Of a stretch of DNA of 37,671 nt, positions 1-7,367 are shown piece by piece. The stretch spans positions 1-37,671 of the forward strand of contig JACQOP010000039.1 of assembly GCA_016202485.1 (NCBI GenBank), in the 5' to 3' direction. The notes under the pieces are model-generated. The model saw only the letters and a program-made list of their open reading frames with translations, was not told the DNA's origin and searched no databases. This stretch comes from Chloroflexota bacterium (GTDB taxonomy: Bacteria; Chloroflexota; Dehalococcoidia; Lucifugimonadales; JACPCL1). Within the stretch, counting starts at the first letter, position 1, and each line of letters begins with the position of its first letter. The position numbers were made by a program, and so were the translations under genes.

Positions 1-2
1 GC

Positions 3-308
3 CGCACCCTGCGCCAGGCCCTGTACGACCTCACCGACCACTACAAGGAGCACCTGGAACAGCTCCTGTGGACCAAGTGGGACCAGCGCATCGCCCGCAG
101 CGAGGCCAAGCGCGCCCTATCTGACCTGCAAGGGGCTAGGGCGCGGTTTATCGCACTCCTCTCCGACCTCCAGGACAACCAGCTAGACGCACGGGCAACG
201 GCAACCGCCAATAACGCCACAGCCCGGGAAGTGGTCTTGCATGCCCTGGAAGAGGAACGCACGACTATGGAGCTTATCGGCAACGCTCTGAAGAGCGCAG
301 CAAGCTAG
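3..308 (+). CDS. DinB-like superfamily protein, 5'-truncated by window edge
   Basis: A reading frame is open from the first complete codon at base 3 to the TAG at 306-308, and its start lies outside the window. The visible 101 residues are helical and polar. They begin RTLRQALYDLTDHYKEHLEQ, which resembles the RRLLHRIETHHRDHIQHLL segment of the next gene, so the two are probably tandem paralogues of the DinB/DUF664 four-helix fold. This family includes metal-binding thiol-dependent enzymes, but no substrate can be named here. The His of the HYKEHL segment would be a typical metal ligand. A gap of 55 bases separates it from the downstream gene on the same strand, so they are probably co-transcribed. 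It was found by translating the edge by hand. Confidence 0.6.
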   Translation, partial: RTLRQALYDLTDHYKEHLEQLLWTKWDQRIARSEAKRALSDLQGARARFIALLSDLQDNQLDARATATANNATAREVVLHALEEERTTMELIGNALKSAAS

Positions 309-363
309 ACACTAGGGGCGAGGTCTCCTCGCCCAGGGCACGCAGAAAAACTTGGAGGGTCCT

Positions 364-840
364 ATGGACACCGAAGTCCGCAAACTCATCGCAAAGCTGG
401 AAGCCCAGAGGCGCGAGGCCATGGACCTGCTCCTGTCCCTCTCCGACGAGCAGCTTGGCCTCTCCTATACCGACCGTCCCGGCGGCGAGGAAGGCGCTTT
501 CACCATCCGCCGGCTCCTCCACCGCATTGAGACCCATCACCGGGACCATATCCAGCACCTGCTCAAGGTGCGCCGCAATATCGGCAAACCCGTGGACGAG
601 ACCACCCGGAGCCTCATAGAGATGCAGGCCGCACGCACCGAGCTCCTATCAAGCCTTATCGGCCTCACCGACGATGACCTGAAGATAGACGTGTCCGAGG
701 GCAACGAGCTGGGCAACTTGCAGCCCCGCGCAGGCCAGGAGCCGGAGTACACCATCAAGCGCATTGTGGAGCACGTAGTGGATATGGAGGAGATGCGCCT
801 GGGCCATATCCGCCAGGCCCTGGAAGGCGGCAGCCGTTAG
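364..840 (+). CDS. DinB-like superfamily protein
   Basis: This 158-residue protein is rich in amphipathic helices. It has a histidine-rich helix (HRIETHHRDHIQHLL, about residues 52-66) and a late HVVDMEEMRLGHI helix near residue 137, the usual layout of a DinB-like four-helix bundle. Such proteins bind a divalent metal through three histidines and act in thiol transfer or as uncharacterised stress proteins. The ATG at 364 was chosen because GGAGGG at 354-359 is a good Shine-Dalgarno; the in-frame TTG at 352 would overlap that site. It follows the truncated paralogue on the same strand. The family assignment is by resemblance only, and the biochemical role is unknown. Confidence 0.65.
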   Translation: MDTEVRKLIAKLEAQRREAMDLLLSLSDEQLGLSYTDRPGGEEGAFTIRRLLHRIETHHRDHIQHLLKVRRNIGKPVDETTRSLIEMQAARTELLSSLIGLTDDDLKIDVSEGNELGNLQPRAGQEPEYTIKRIVEHVVDMEEMRLGHIRQALEGGSR

Positions 841-852
841 GCCAGGGGCAGC

Positions 853-1266
853 CTAAAGGGCGCTCTCTACCTTCAGAGGCACATGGGCCGCCATCTGGTC
901 AAAATGGCGGTCCCGGTGCAGCAAAACCACATCTTCCGAGAGCGCTAGGGCGGCGATGACGATGTCAGGTGTCGGCACTGTCACGCCCGCTCTCCTTAGT
1001 TGAAAGCCAAGGTCAAAGGCCTCTTCCCACGTCGCATCATGCAGGGGTAATTGCCGGAGAGAAGCTAGAAAGCGTCCGAGGCTTTGCCATTCCTCCCGAG
1101 TGCGCGTTCCTCGGAGGAGTTCCAGCTTGATCAAAGGCATCGTTGCTGCCAGGTCTTCTGCGACGAGGCGGCTGACTCTCCGGCTCAAGGGGGCATCGCC
1201 CTGCCGGGGCAGCAGGACTTCTAGCCACACTGAGCTATCTATCAGGACGCGTTCGGCACGAATCAT
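853..1266 (-). CDS. vapC: VapC-type PIN-domain ribonuclease toxin
   Basis: This 137-residue protein has the PIN-domain pattern. It opens with VLIDSSVWLE (Asp10), followed by a conserved acid in the second helix (Glu49 in LELLRG). TPDIVIAALAL supplies Asp101 and LLHRDRHFD supplies Asp119. These four acids bind Mg2+ in VapC toxins, which cut RNA, often initiator tRNA or rRNA. Length is normal for the family. The start overlaps the end of the upstream VapB-like antitoxin gene by 32 bases, the usual translationally coupled antitoxin-toxin order. All catalytic acids are present, so the toxin is probably active. Its RNA target cannot be inferred. Confidence 0.9.
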   Translation of the reverse strand: MIRAERVLIDSSVWLEVLLPRQGDAPLSRRVSRLVAEDLAATMPLIKLELLRGTRTREEWQSLGRFLASLRQLPLHDATWEEAFDLGFQLRRAGVTVPTPDIVIAALALSEDVVLLHRDRHFDQMAAHVPLKVESAL

Positions 1267-1459
1267 CTCGCAATTGCTCCAGCATCTCAGGAGTCAGTTC
1301 CAAGTCCCACGTGCCGAAAGTTAGGCGGAACTCTTCCAGCCTGCGCTTCCGGATCCCCTCCCGCATCGCCGCCTCAATCGTTTCTCTGATCCCCTTGGTG
1401 CCAAACTCTTTCTTGGCATCTTCCAAGAGGTCGTCATCTATGACCACTGTGCGCCGCAT
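1235..1459 (-). CDS. vapB: VapB-type antitoxin (partner of VapC)
   Basis: This 74-residue protein starts MRRTVVIDDDLLEDAKKEFG, a ribbon-helix-helix style N-terminus typical of VapB/DUF2191 antitoxins that bind operator DNA as dimers. The C-terminal half (FGTWDLELTPEMLEQLRDD) should wrap the toxin. It lies directly upstream of vapC and overlaps it by 32 bases, so the two form one unit that is probably autorepressed by the VapBC complex. A second, closely related antitoxin gene sits just upstream on the same strand. The C-terminal tail after LRDD (SCRTRPDR) diverges from the paralogue and lies in the overlap with vapC. Confidence 0.88.
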   Translation of the reverse strand: MRRTVVIDDDLLEDAKKEFGTKGIRETIEAAMREGIRKRRLEEFRLTFGTWDLELTPEMLEQLRDDSCRTRPDR

Positions 1460-1498
1460 GTTCCACCTCTGCTTCCATAGTATAGAAATAGCATACCG

Positions 1499-1711
1499 CT
1501 ATTCGTCCTCTCCATCCTCCCGCATTTTCTCCAGCTCTTCAGCAGTCAAGCCCAGGTCCCATGTACCCAAAGACCGCCGCACTCGCTCCAGTTTCCGCTT
1601 GCGAATGGCTTCCTTCATCGCGGTCTCAATCGTCTCCCGGATGCCTTTGGTGCCGAACTCCTTCCGGGCCTCTTCCAACAGCTTGTCGTCTATCACCACC
1701 GTGCGCCGCAT
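1499..1711 (-). CDS. Second VapB-type antitoxin, tandem paralogue without its own toxin
   Basis: A protein of about 70 residues beginning MRRTVVIDDKLLEEARKEFG, nearly the same sequence as the antitoxin at 1235-1459 (shared MRRTVVIDD, KEFGTKGIRETIE, and GTWDL followed by LT). The start at 1711 was chosen because it matches the paralogue and is preceded by GGAGAGG seven bases upstream; an in-frame extension to 1747 has no homologous sequence. No PIN-domain gene follows before the next antitoxin, so this copy is an orphan from a duplication. It may cross-neutralise the neighbouring VapC, act as an extra repressor, or be an anti-addiction copy. Which of these holds is not visible from sequence. 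Confidence 0.82.
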   Translation of the reverse strand: MRRTVVIDDKLLEEARKEFGTKGIRETIETAMKEAIRKRKLERVRRSLGTWDLGLTAEELEKMREDGEDE

Positions 1712-1786
1712 GGATACGCCTCTCCAATACACATTACTACTATGCATTCAGTATACGCATTCGCCCCTATCCCTTCAAGGAACGCT

Positions 1787-2539
1787 TCAGCCCCCAGTTA
1801 TCACTTCTCGCGCCCGACGCGGATAGTTGGTCATGAAGCCGTCCACCCCCAGTAGCGCCAGGGCGCGGATGTCCTCCACGCTGTCCGCCGTCCAGGGGAT
1901 GACCAGCAGTCCCGCGGCATGGGCTTCCCGCAGCCCGTCGGGGCGCATATCGTGGACCGCCGGATGCAGTACCGTCGCGCCCGCGGCCTTTGCCAGGGCC
2001 ACGTGGTCAATCACGTCCCCCCGGTAACACACGCCCGTCAGCAGCTCCGGCTCCCGGTTCTTGAACCGGCGCATGGCTACGTGGTCAAAGGACAGTATCT
2101 CATGCTCCCCCAGGACGCGCGCCCGCTCCAGCACCCCTGTCACCGACGCCTCTATCCCACGGTACCGGTGCGGGATATTCTTTACCTCAATCAGCAGCGG
2201 CAGCTTTCTCCTGGCCCAGGCTACCACCTCCTCCAGCATAGGAATCCGCTGTCCGGCAAAGCGCCGGTCAAACCAGGCGCCGGCATCCAGCCCCTTCAGC
2301 TCCGTCAGGGGCATACTCCGCACCAGGCCCCGCCCATTGGTGGTGCGGCCCAGCTCGTCATCGTGGAACACCACAGGAAAGCCATCCGAAGTGAGATGCA
2401 CGTCCAGCTCAATAGCGTCGGCCCCTTGCTCCAGGGCCAGCTCAAAAGCGGCCATGGTATTCTCCGGCGCTTCTCCCGATGCTCCCCGGTGGGCAATAAC
2501 CAGGGGCCGCCGGTGGTCCAGCAAGTCTGTGATCGCCAT
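1787..2539 (-). CDS. ugpQ: Glycerophosphodiester phosphodiesterase (cytoplasmic, UgpQ-like)
   Basis: This 250-residue GDPD TIM-barrel enzyme hydrolyses glycerophosphodiesters to glycerol-3-phosphate and an alcohol. The catalytic His17-Arg18 pair lies in VIAHRGASGEAPENT with Glu26-Asn27. The metal ligands Glu44 and Asp46 are in AIELDVHLT, and the second catalytic His59 is in VVFHDDELGRTTNG. LPLLIEVKN and the late FMTNYP are also typical. There is no signal peptide, so it should act in the cytoplasm on imported or turned-over phospholipid head groups. Length fits the UgpQ type. It is transcribed alone, divergent from the methyltransferase gene with a 228-base gap, and is followed by the antitoxin genes on the same strand. 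Confidence 0.93.
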   Translation of the reverse strand: MAITDLLDHRRPLVIAHRGASGEAPENTMAAFELALEQGADAIELDVHLTSDGFPVVFHDDELGRTTNGRGLVRSMPLTELKGLDAGAWFDRRFAGQRIPMLEEVVAWARRKLPLLIEVKNIPHRYRGIEASVTGVLERARVLGEHEILSFDHVAMRRFKNREPELLTGVCYRGDVIDHVALAKAAGATVLHPAVHDMRPDGLREAHAAGLLVIPWTADSVEDIRALALLGVDGFMTNYPRRAREVITGG

Positions 2540-2767
2540 AGCCAGTCCTCCCTCCAGGCGCTGGGCGGATTATACTCTAACCCGCCCTGTACCCTTCTGC
2601 TCCCTTGCCCCTTGCGTGTACCCCCTGTCATCCCGCCCTTGCCCCCCTCACCCCCAACGACGTATCATCAATGCAGACAGCCACCCAGCACTGTCATGCC
2701 CTTGTAACCCACGGAATTGTTTCCACAAAAAATAAAAACAACTCCCGCCCCATCATAAAGGACCCCT

Positions 2768-3574
2768 ATGGAACGGTATGTCCAGGCCAACCTCCAGCAC
2801 TGGAACGAGGTCACCCCCCTCCACGTCGGCTCCCGCTTCTATGACGTGGAGGGCTTCAAAGCAGGCCGCCGCTCCCTCCATGCCATTGAGCTCGTGGAGT
2901 TGGGCAACGTAACCGGCAAGAGCCTCCTTCATCTCCAGTGCCACTTCGGCCTGGACACCCTTTCCTGGGCCCGCCTGGGAGCCAGGGTCACCGGCGTGGA
3001 CTTCTCCGGCGCCGCCGTCACCCAGGCCCAGATGCTCAGCTACGAAGCCAACATCCCCGCCGCCTTCATCTGCTCCAACCTCTACGACCTGCCCAAGGTC
3101 CTAGACACCCAGTTTGACATCGTCTTCACTTCCTACGGCGTCCTCTCCTGGCTCCCCGATATCCGGCGCTGGGGCGAAATCGTCGCCCGCTATACCAAAC
3201 CCGGCGGCACCTTCTACATCGCCGAGATTCACCCCATCTCCTATATCTTTGACGACGACGCCGCTGCCGGCCCGCCCGCTGTGAAGAACCCGTACTTTTA
3301 CTCCCCAGAACCTGAGAAGTGGCAACCCGCCGGCTCCTACGCCGACCGCGCCGCCAAAGTCCTCAACCCTACCTACAACTGGAGCCACAGCCTCAGCGAC
3401 ATCGTCAACGCCGTTATTAACGCCGGGCTGCGTCTGGAATTCCTCCACGAGTTCCCCTACACCGTCTACCAGCAGTTCCCCTTCATGGAGCAGGGGGCCG
3501 ATGGCTTCTGGCGGCTGAAAGGCTACGAGACTTCCATCCCCCTCCTGTTCTCTCTGAAGGCCACCAAGCCCTGA
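2768..3574 (+). CDS. Class I SAM-dependent methyltransferase
   Basis: A 268-residue protein with a Rossmann-type SAM-binding core. Motif I is LLHLQCHFGLDTL (about residues 53-65), an atypical glycine-poor form seen in one subgroup of this superfamily. It is followed by VTGVDFSGAA with the acidic ribose-binding Asp. The motif after strand 4 is FDIVFTSYGVLSWLPD, and KPGGTFYIAEIHP forms strand 5. The C-terminal half is rich in Tyr, Trp and Pro and probably binds the acceptor, which is not predictable. AAAGGA lies just upstream of the ATG. The stop TGA shares its A with the ATG of the next gene, so the two are translationally coupled. Confidence 0.85.
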   Translation: MERYVQANLQHWNEVTPLHVGSRFYDVEGFKAGRRSLHAIELVELGNVTGKSLLHLQCHFGLDTLSWARLGARVTGVDFSGAAVTQAQMLSYEANIPAAFICSNLYDLPKVLDTQFDIVFTSYGVLSWLPDIRRWGEIVARYTKPGGTFYIAEIHPISYIFDDDAAAGPPAVKNPYFYSPEPEKWQPAGSYADRAAKVLNPTYNWSHSLSDIVNAVINAGLRLEFLHEFPYTVYQQFPFMEQGADGFWRLKGYETSIPLLFSLKATKP

Positions 3575-4275
3575 TGCACCCGGTCAGACCCACAGCCCAG
3601 GCCATCCTCCAGCGCCTCCATTCCCTGGCCAACCCCGCCAGCGTGGAGGGCATGGCCCGCTTCGGCCTCAGCAGCCGCAACACCTTGGGCGTCTCTGTCA
3701 ACACCCTCCGCCGGCTTGCCAGGGAGATAGGCCGGAACCATCCCCTGGCCCTGGAGCTATGGGACTCCGCCATCCACGAGGCCCGCATCCTCGCTGCTAT
3801 CATTGACGACCCCAGGCAGGTCACCGAGGCCCAGATGGACCGGTGGGCCTCCCAGTTTGACTCCTGGGACATATGTGACGGCGCCTGCTATGGCCTCTTT
3901 GACAAAACCCCCTACGCCCACAAGAAGGCTGCCGAGTGGAGCAGCCGGCAGGAAGAGTTCGTGCGCCGGGGCGCCTTTGCCCTTATGGCCGGCCTGGCAG
4001 TCCACGACAAGAAGGCCGCCGATGCCCCCTTCCTGGCTTTCCTACCCCTTATCCAGCAGGCCGCCAGCGACGACCGCAACTTCGTCCGCAAGGCCGTCAA
4101 CTGGGCATTGCGCCAGATTGGCAAGCGTAACCTGGCCCTGAACGCCGCCGCCATGCACCTCGCCCAGGAACTGAAGGCCTCGCCTTCCAGGGCCGCCCGC
4201 TGGGTCGGCTCCGACGCCCTCCGGGAGCTGGCCGGCGCCGCAGTACAGTCCAGGTTGGCCTCCAGAGACCCGTAG
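3574..4275 (+). CDS. DNA alkylation repair protein (AlkD-like HEAT-repeat fold)
   Basis: This 233-residue, largely helical protein resembles the DNA-alkylation-repair family (PF08713; AlkC/AlkD glycosylases). Supporting segments are RFGLSSRNTLGVSVNTLRRLAREIG, the central DSWDICDGACYGLF, the KAAEWSSRQEEFVRRGAFALMAGLAVHD helix pair, and DDRNFVRKAVNWALRQIGKRN. The last contains the Trp/Arg surface characteristic of this family. The family removes N3- and N7-alkylated purines without base flipping. Its ATG overlaps the upstream methyltransferase stop (ATGA-type junction), so the two are co-expressed. Many members are not proven glycosylases, so the exact activity is uncertain. Confidence 0.85.
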   Translation: MHPVRPTAQAILQRLHSLANPASVEGMARFGLSSRNTLGVSVNTLRRLAREIGRNHPLALELWDSAIHEARILAAIIDDPRQVTEAQMDRWASQFDSWDICDGACYGLFDKTPYAHKKAAEWSSRQEEFVRRGAFALMAGLAVHDKKAADAPFLAFLPLIQQAASDDRNFVRKAVNWALRQIGKRNLALNAAAMHLAQELKASPSRAARWVGSDALRELAGAAVQSRLASRDP

Positions 4276-4436
4276 GAACGCCCATAGGAACGGATAGAGG
4301 GGCGGACCTGCGTAGAGGCCCCCCTGCCTTAGACACAGCCTTGCCCGATAATTGCTTTCATATATCAGGGGAGAAGAGGCAAACTCCCCCCGATGAGGAG
4401 AAGAGTCGGGGTCGGGCAAAGCCCTCAGACACAAAG

Positions 4437-4464
4437 AACAGAGACGCCCACCAGCGTCTCTGTT
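4437..4464 (-). terminator. Rho-independent terminator of the acpP operon
   Basis: A perfect 11-bp inverted repeat (AACAGAGACGC at 4437-4447, GCGTCTCTGTT at 4454-4464) encloses a six-base loop, CCACCA. On the minus strand the stem is followed by CTTTGTGT, a moderate U-rich tail. It lies between the convergent ends of the alkylation-repair gene (4275) and acpP (4489). It most likely ends the fabD-nusB-acpP transcript and may serve both directions. Confidence 0.75.
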
Positions 4465-4488
4465 ACGCACCTGCAAGGCCCTCAAAGG

Positions 4489-4749
4489 CTACGTGTCCTG
4501 GACCCCTTTGCCTTTGAGATAGTCCACAGCGGACTGGACCTTCGTAATCTTCTCGGCATCCTCATCGGGGATTTCAACGGGGTCGCCGTCCTGCGAGAAC
4601 TCCTCTTCAAAGGCCATGATCAACTCCACCAGGTCCAGGGAGTCGGCGTTCAGATCATCAATAAAGGATGCCTCAGGGACAACGCTGCTCTCGTCTACGC
4701 CCAGGCGGTCGGCGACTATTTTCTGCACGCGTTCAAGGACCGTTGGCAC
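4489..4749 (-). CDS. acpP: Acyl carrier protein
   Basis: This 86-residue acidic four-helix protein carries growing fatty acyl chains on a phosphopantetheine arm. The arm attaches to Ser37 of the [12 protein letters not shown] motif. The N-terminus ([16 protein letters not shown]) and the IPDEDAEKI helix III segment are typical. Compared with the usual EEEF-x-x-EIPDE junction there is an insertion (SQDGDPV) in the loop before helix III. It is the last gene of the yceD-rpmF-fabD-nusB-acpP block, 39 bases after nusB, and is followed by a strong hairpin terminator. In many bacteria acpP sits with fabD, which loads malonyl groups on it. Confidence 0.97.
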   Translation of the reverse strand: MPTVLERVQKIVADRLGVDESSVVPEASFIDDLNADSLDLVELIMAFEEEFSQDGDPVEIPDEDAEKITKVQSAVDYLKGKGVQDT

Positions 4750-4788
4750 GGCATTACCTCCTTATGTAGGTCACTAGAAGCTGGTTGG

Positions 4789-5223
4789 TTATTCAGAGTC
4801 AGCGGCTTCCGTTTTGGCAATTGCTCCCAAGACACCGTTGATGAACCGCTGCGAGCCGTCGCTGCCAAAGGTGCGGGCCAGCTCCACAGCCTCGTTGATT
4901 ATAACCCTTATCGGGGCATCCTTGCCCATCCTGATTTCGTATATTGCCATGCGGAGGATGTTTCTGTCCACTACCGAGAGCTGGTCCACGGGCCATGTAG
5001 GCGCGTGAGCCGCAATGAGGGCGTCCAGTTCTGGCAAGTGCTCCCGCACCTTTCGTGCCAGGTCACGGGCAAAAGCCTGGCTGGGCGCATCCAGATCCGC
5101 TTCAGCAAGGACCCAGGTAAGGCTCTGCCCAAGGGGATGGCCTGTGGCGTCCACTTCGTACAAGGCCTGCAGGGCAATCCGGCGCGCCCGGCGACGGGGA
5201 CTGACGGCCTTTGGCTCTCCCAT
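4789..5223 (-). CDS. nusB: Transcription antitermination factor NusB
   Basis: A 144-residue all-helical protein with the NusB hallmarks: RRRARRIALQALYEVD at the N-terminus (basic, RNA-binding), LSVVDRNILRMAIYEI in the middle, and APIRVIINEAVELARTFGSDGSQRFINGVLGAI at the C-terminus. NusB with S10/NusE binds boxA RNA and helps antitermination and assembly of rRNA transcripts. Length is usual. It lies between fabD (26 bases upstream) and acpP (39 bases downstream) on the same strand, mixing fatty-acid and ribosome-related genes in one operon. Confidence 0.96.
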   Translation of the reverse strand: MGEPKAVSPRRRARRIALQALYEVDATGHPLGQSLTWVLAEADLDAPSQAFARDLARKVREHLPELDALIAAHAPTWPVDQLSVVDRNILRMAIYEIRMGKDAPIRVIINEAVELARTFGSDGSQRFINGVLGAIAKTEAADSE

Positions 5224-5249
5224 AGTAGCGCCCCTGGCAACCTTGTGCC

Positions 5250-6263
5250 TTAGGTGGCCCCAGAAGAGGCTTCATTGTGCTGGAACGTGGCCAGGCTCCT
5301 GGCAGAGACAAGGTCATTTACATTTGCTACTTGGACACTGCTGGCAATGCGCTTGACCATGCCCGTCAGCACCTTCCCAGGCCCAAACTCTATGAAGTTG
5401 CCCACGCCGGCGCCCACCATGTAGCTAACGGACTCCTGCCAGCGCACACATCCGCAGAGTTGCTGGGCCAGCTCGTCTTTGATCTCCAACGCCGCCGTGA
5501 CAGGCTTGGAGGTGCAGTTGGCAACTATTGGGACGAGGGTGTTGTGGAAGGTGACCTTGCCAATAGCTTTCAGCATCCCCTCCAGGGCCGGCCCCATCAG
5601 ATAGGAGTGGAAGGCCCCGCTGACCTTGAGGGGAATCGCCCGGCGGGCTCCCCGCTCCGAGGCCAGTTGTACGGCCCGGGCAATGTCCTCCTGGGAGCCG
5701 CTGATGACCACCTGTCCGGGAGAGTTAATGTTGGCTATTTGAGTATTGGTCTCCTGGCACACTTCTTCCAGGGGAGGTAGCTCCATGCCTATAATGGCCG
5801 CCATGGCCCCCGGCTGCAAGTCGCACGCCTCCTGCATCAGGCGGCCCCGCTCCCGCACCAGCCATACGGCGTCAGCCGTTTCCAGCACCCCTGCGGCAGC
5901 CAGCGCCGTGTACTCGCCCAAACTATGGCCGGCCATGAAGGAGGCAAGGGTCTCCAAAGGGCGTTCTACCTGCTCCCTGGCGGCGGCAAGACAGGCAAGG
6001 CTGACGGTGAGGATAGCCGGCTGCGTGTTGATGGTGCGTTCCAGCTCATCAGCCGGGCCGTTGAACATGAGACTGGAGAGGGAAAAGCCGAGGGCTTTAT
6101 CGGCGTCGTCAATGATACGTCGGGCCGCTGGAGAGTCGGTGTACAGGTCCCTCCCCATGCCGACCTCTTGGGCCCCTTGACCAGGGAACAGATATGCTGT
6201 GGGTGTGGAGAAAAGGTCATCGGCCCCGTTTCGTGACGAGTTCGCAGGTGTTGCCACTGCCAT
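5250..6263 (-). CDS. fabD: Malonyl-CoA:ACP transacylase
   Basis: This 337-residue enzyme transfers malonate from CoA to ACP. The nucleophile Ser114 is in AGHSLGEYTA, the oxyanion segment is FPGQGAQEVGMG, Arg141 in RERGRLMQEA binds the carboxylate, and His219 in VSGAFHSYLM is the catalytic base. The sequence before the conserved YLFPGQGAQ is about 23 residues, longer than usual. GGAG abuts the ATG at 6263 with no spacer, whereas the in-frame GTG at 6257 has the normal six-base spacing, so translation may begin there. It is the central gene of the yceD-rpmF-fabD-nusB-acpP operon. Confidence 0.96.
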   Translation of the reverse strand: MAVATPANSSRNGADDLFSTPTAYLFPGQGAQEVGMGRDLYTDSPAARRIIDDADKALGFSLSSLMFNGPADELERTINTQPAILTVSLACLAAAREQVERPLETLASFMAGHSLGEYTALAAAGVLETADAVWLVRERGRLMQEACDLQPGAMAAIIGMELPPLEEVCQETNTQIANINSPGQVVISGSQEDIARAVQLASERGARRAIPLKVSGAFHSYLMGPALEGMLKAIGKVTFHNTLVPIVANCTSKPVTAALEIKDELAQQLCGCVRWQESVSYMVGAGVGNFIEFGPGKVLTGMVKRIASSVQVANVNDLVSARSLATFQHNEASSGAT

Positions 6264-6330
6264 CTCCTTTCCTGCGGTAAACCGAGGGGGTGGACACGTT
6301 TATCCAGATGAAGGCCTGACACAGCCGAGA

Positions 6331-6531
6331 CTACGTCTGGTCCGACTCCTCAGGGTTCATGGAGATGACCTCCCGGCCGCCGTAGTAGCCACAGGTAGGA
6401 CACACGGTATGAGGAGGCTTCGGGCTCCGGCACTGGGCACAGGTGGTAATGGCCATCGGTGGTTTCTGAAAATGACTCCAGCGCCAGCCTTTCCTGGAGC
6501 TGGAGCGCTTCTTCTTTGGATGTGGGGGCAT
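6331..6531 (-). CDS. rpmF: Ribosomal protein bL32
   Basis: A 66-residue basic protein with the L32 layout: MPPHPKKKRSSSRKGWRWSH at the start, then a zinc ribbon CAQC...CPTCGYYGGREV. All four cysteines are present. The ATG at 6531 was chosen because family members start at this point and GGAG sits eight bases upstream; a longer in-frame extension to 6588 runs into yceD and has no L32 character. The gene overlaps neither neighbour after this choice: yceD ends at 6546. The yceD-rpmF pair is a widespread arrangement. Confidence 0.95.
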   Translation of the reverse strand: MPPHPKKKRSSSRKGWRWSHFQKPPMAITTCAQCRSPKPPHTVCPTCGYYGGREVISMNPEESDQT

Positions 6532-6545
6532 GGAATGACTCCGTC

Positions 6546-7076
6546 TTACTTTTTGGTGGTGGATAGCAGGCCCAAGAGCGTTGCCCATCGGGGATCAACC
6601 ATCTCTTGGGGACAGTCACAGGAGGTTTCATTCAGGTCCTTGCCGCAGTGAGGACAGATCCCGGCGCAGTTAGACTGGCACAGGGGCTTCATTGGAATGG
6701 CAAGGATGATGTCCTGGCGGACCACTTCCTCAATGTCCAAGATGTGGTGAGTGTCAATAGTGGTGTCAGCCTCTGCTCCATCGGGAAGGGCCACCGGGAC
6801 ACCGGTGGTGACATCTACAGTTGGGTGATAGGTCTCGTTGAAGAGGAACGGCAGGGTGGTATCGTAGGGCCTGAGGCACCGGCTGCACGTACACACCACC
6901 CGGGCCTGCAGGTTGCCCTTGACCCAGACGCCTTCGTTTATCCGCACAAGAGTAATAGACCCCCAAAGACGCTTGACTTGGGCGTCCTCCAAAGCAAGGG
7001 ACGTCTCGTCCACCTGGTGGCGTTGAGAACCCCCCACCGGACCTTTAAGCAGGCCAGCAACGTTAAACTGCATCAT
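6546..7076 (-). CDS. yceD: YceD/DUF177 family 23S rRNA accumulation protein
   Basis: A 176-residue protein of the DUF177 family, known to affect 23S rRNA levels and nearly always found upstream of rpmF, as here. It has a central CTCSRCLRPY CxxC pair and a C-terminal cysteine cluster (C..NCAGICPHCGKDLN....CDC), probably a zinc site, as in Gram-positive and Chloroflexota members. WATLLGLL near the end is the conserved DPRW-type tail. Two ATGs are adjacent at 7076 and 7073; no strong Shine-Dalgarno is visible and the nearest AGGAG is about 19 bases upstream. It is probably the first gene of the operon running to acpP. Confidence 0.9.
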   Translation of the reverse strand: MMQFNVAGLLKGPVGGSQRHQVDETSLALEDAQVKRLWGSITLVRINEGVWVKGNLQARVVCTCSRCLRPYDTTLPFLFNETYHPTVDVTTGVPVALPDGAEADTTIDTHHILDIEEVVRQDIILAIPMKPLCQSNCAGICPHCGKDLNETSCDCPQEMVDPRWATLLGLLSTTKK

Positions 7077-7367
7077 GCACCGGTACGACCGCTAGGCTCC
7101 TATAAGGACGCGCACAAGAAGCGGCCTCTTGGAGTTTCAAGGGACCGATACGCTTCGGAAAGGAAACACAGAAACAGATGGAACACAGCAAATACGCACA
7201 GATACAATAATAAGTACTCTATTTAGTAAGTATACTTGAGAGAGCGGAGGGTTGTCTACGTTGCTTGCGTTACGGCCCTCCCCTCCTTCTGGATCAAGCG
7301 ATTAACTCCGGCGCTCAGGCGCAAGGGAATGCTCTACAATAGATCTAGCTAACCCATAGGAGTCCCC
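7077..7367. other. Divergent intergenic region between yceD and tsaD
   Basis: This AT-richer gap of 291 bases must carry the promoters of two divergent transcripts. The best visible pieces are TACAAT at 7335-7340, which could be a -10 for tsaD without a recognisable -35; the symmetric AAGTATACTT around 7228-7237, which reads TATACT on both strands; and ATAGGAG at 7357-7363, the tsaD Shine-Dalgarno. No RNA gene or open frame of interest is seen. Confidence 0.4.
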
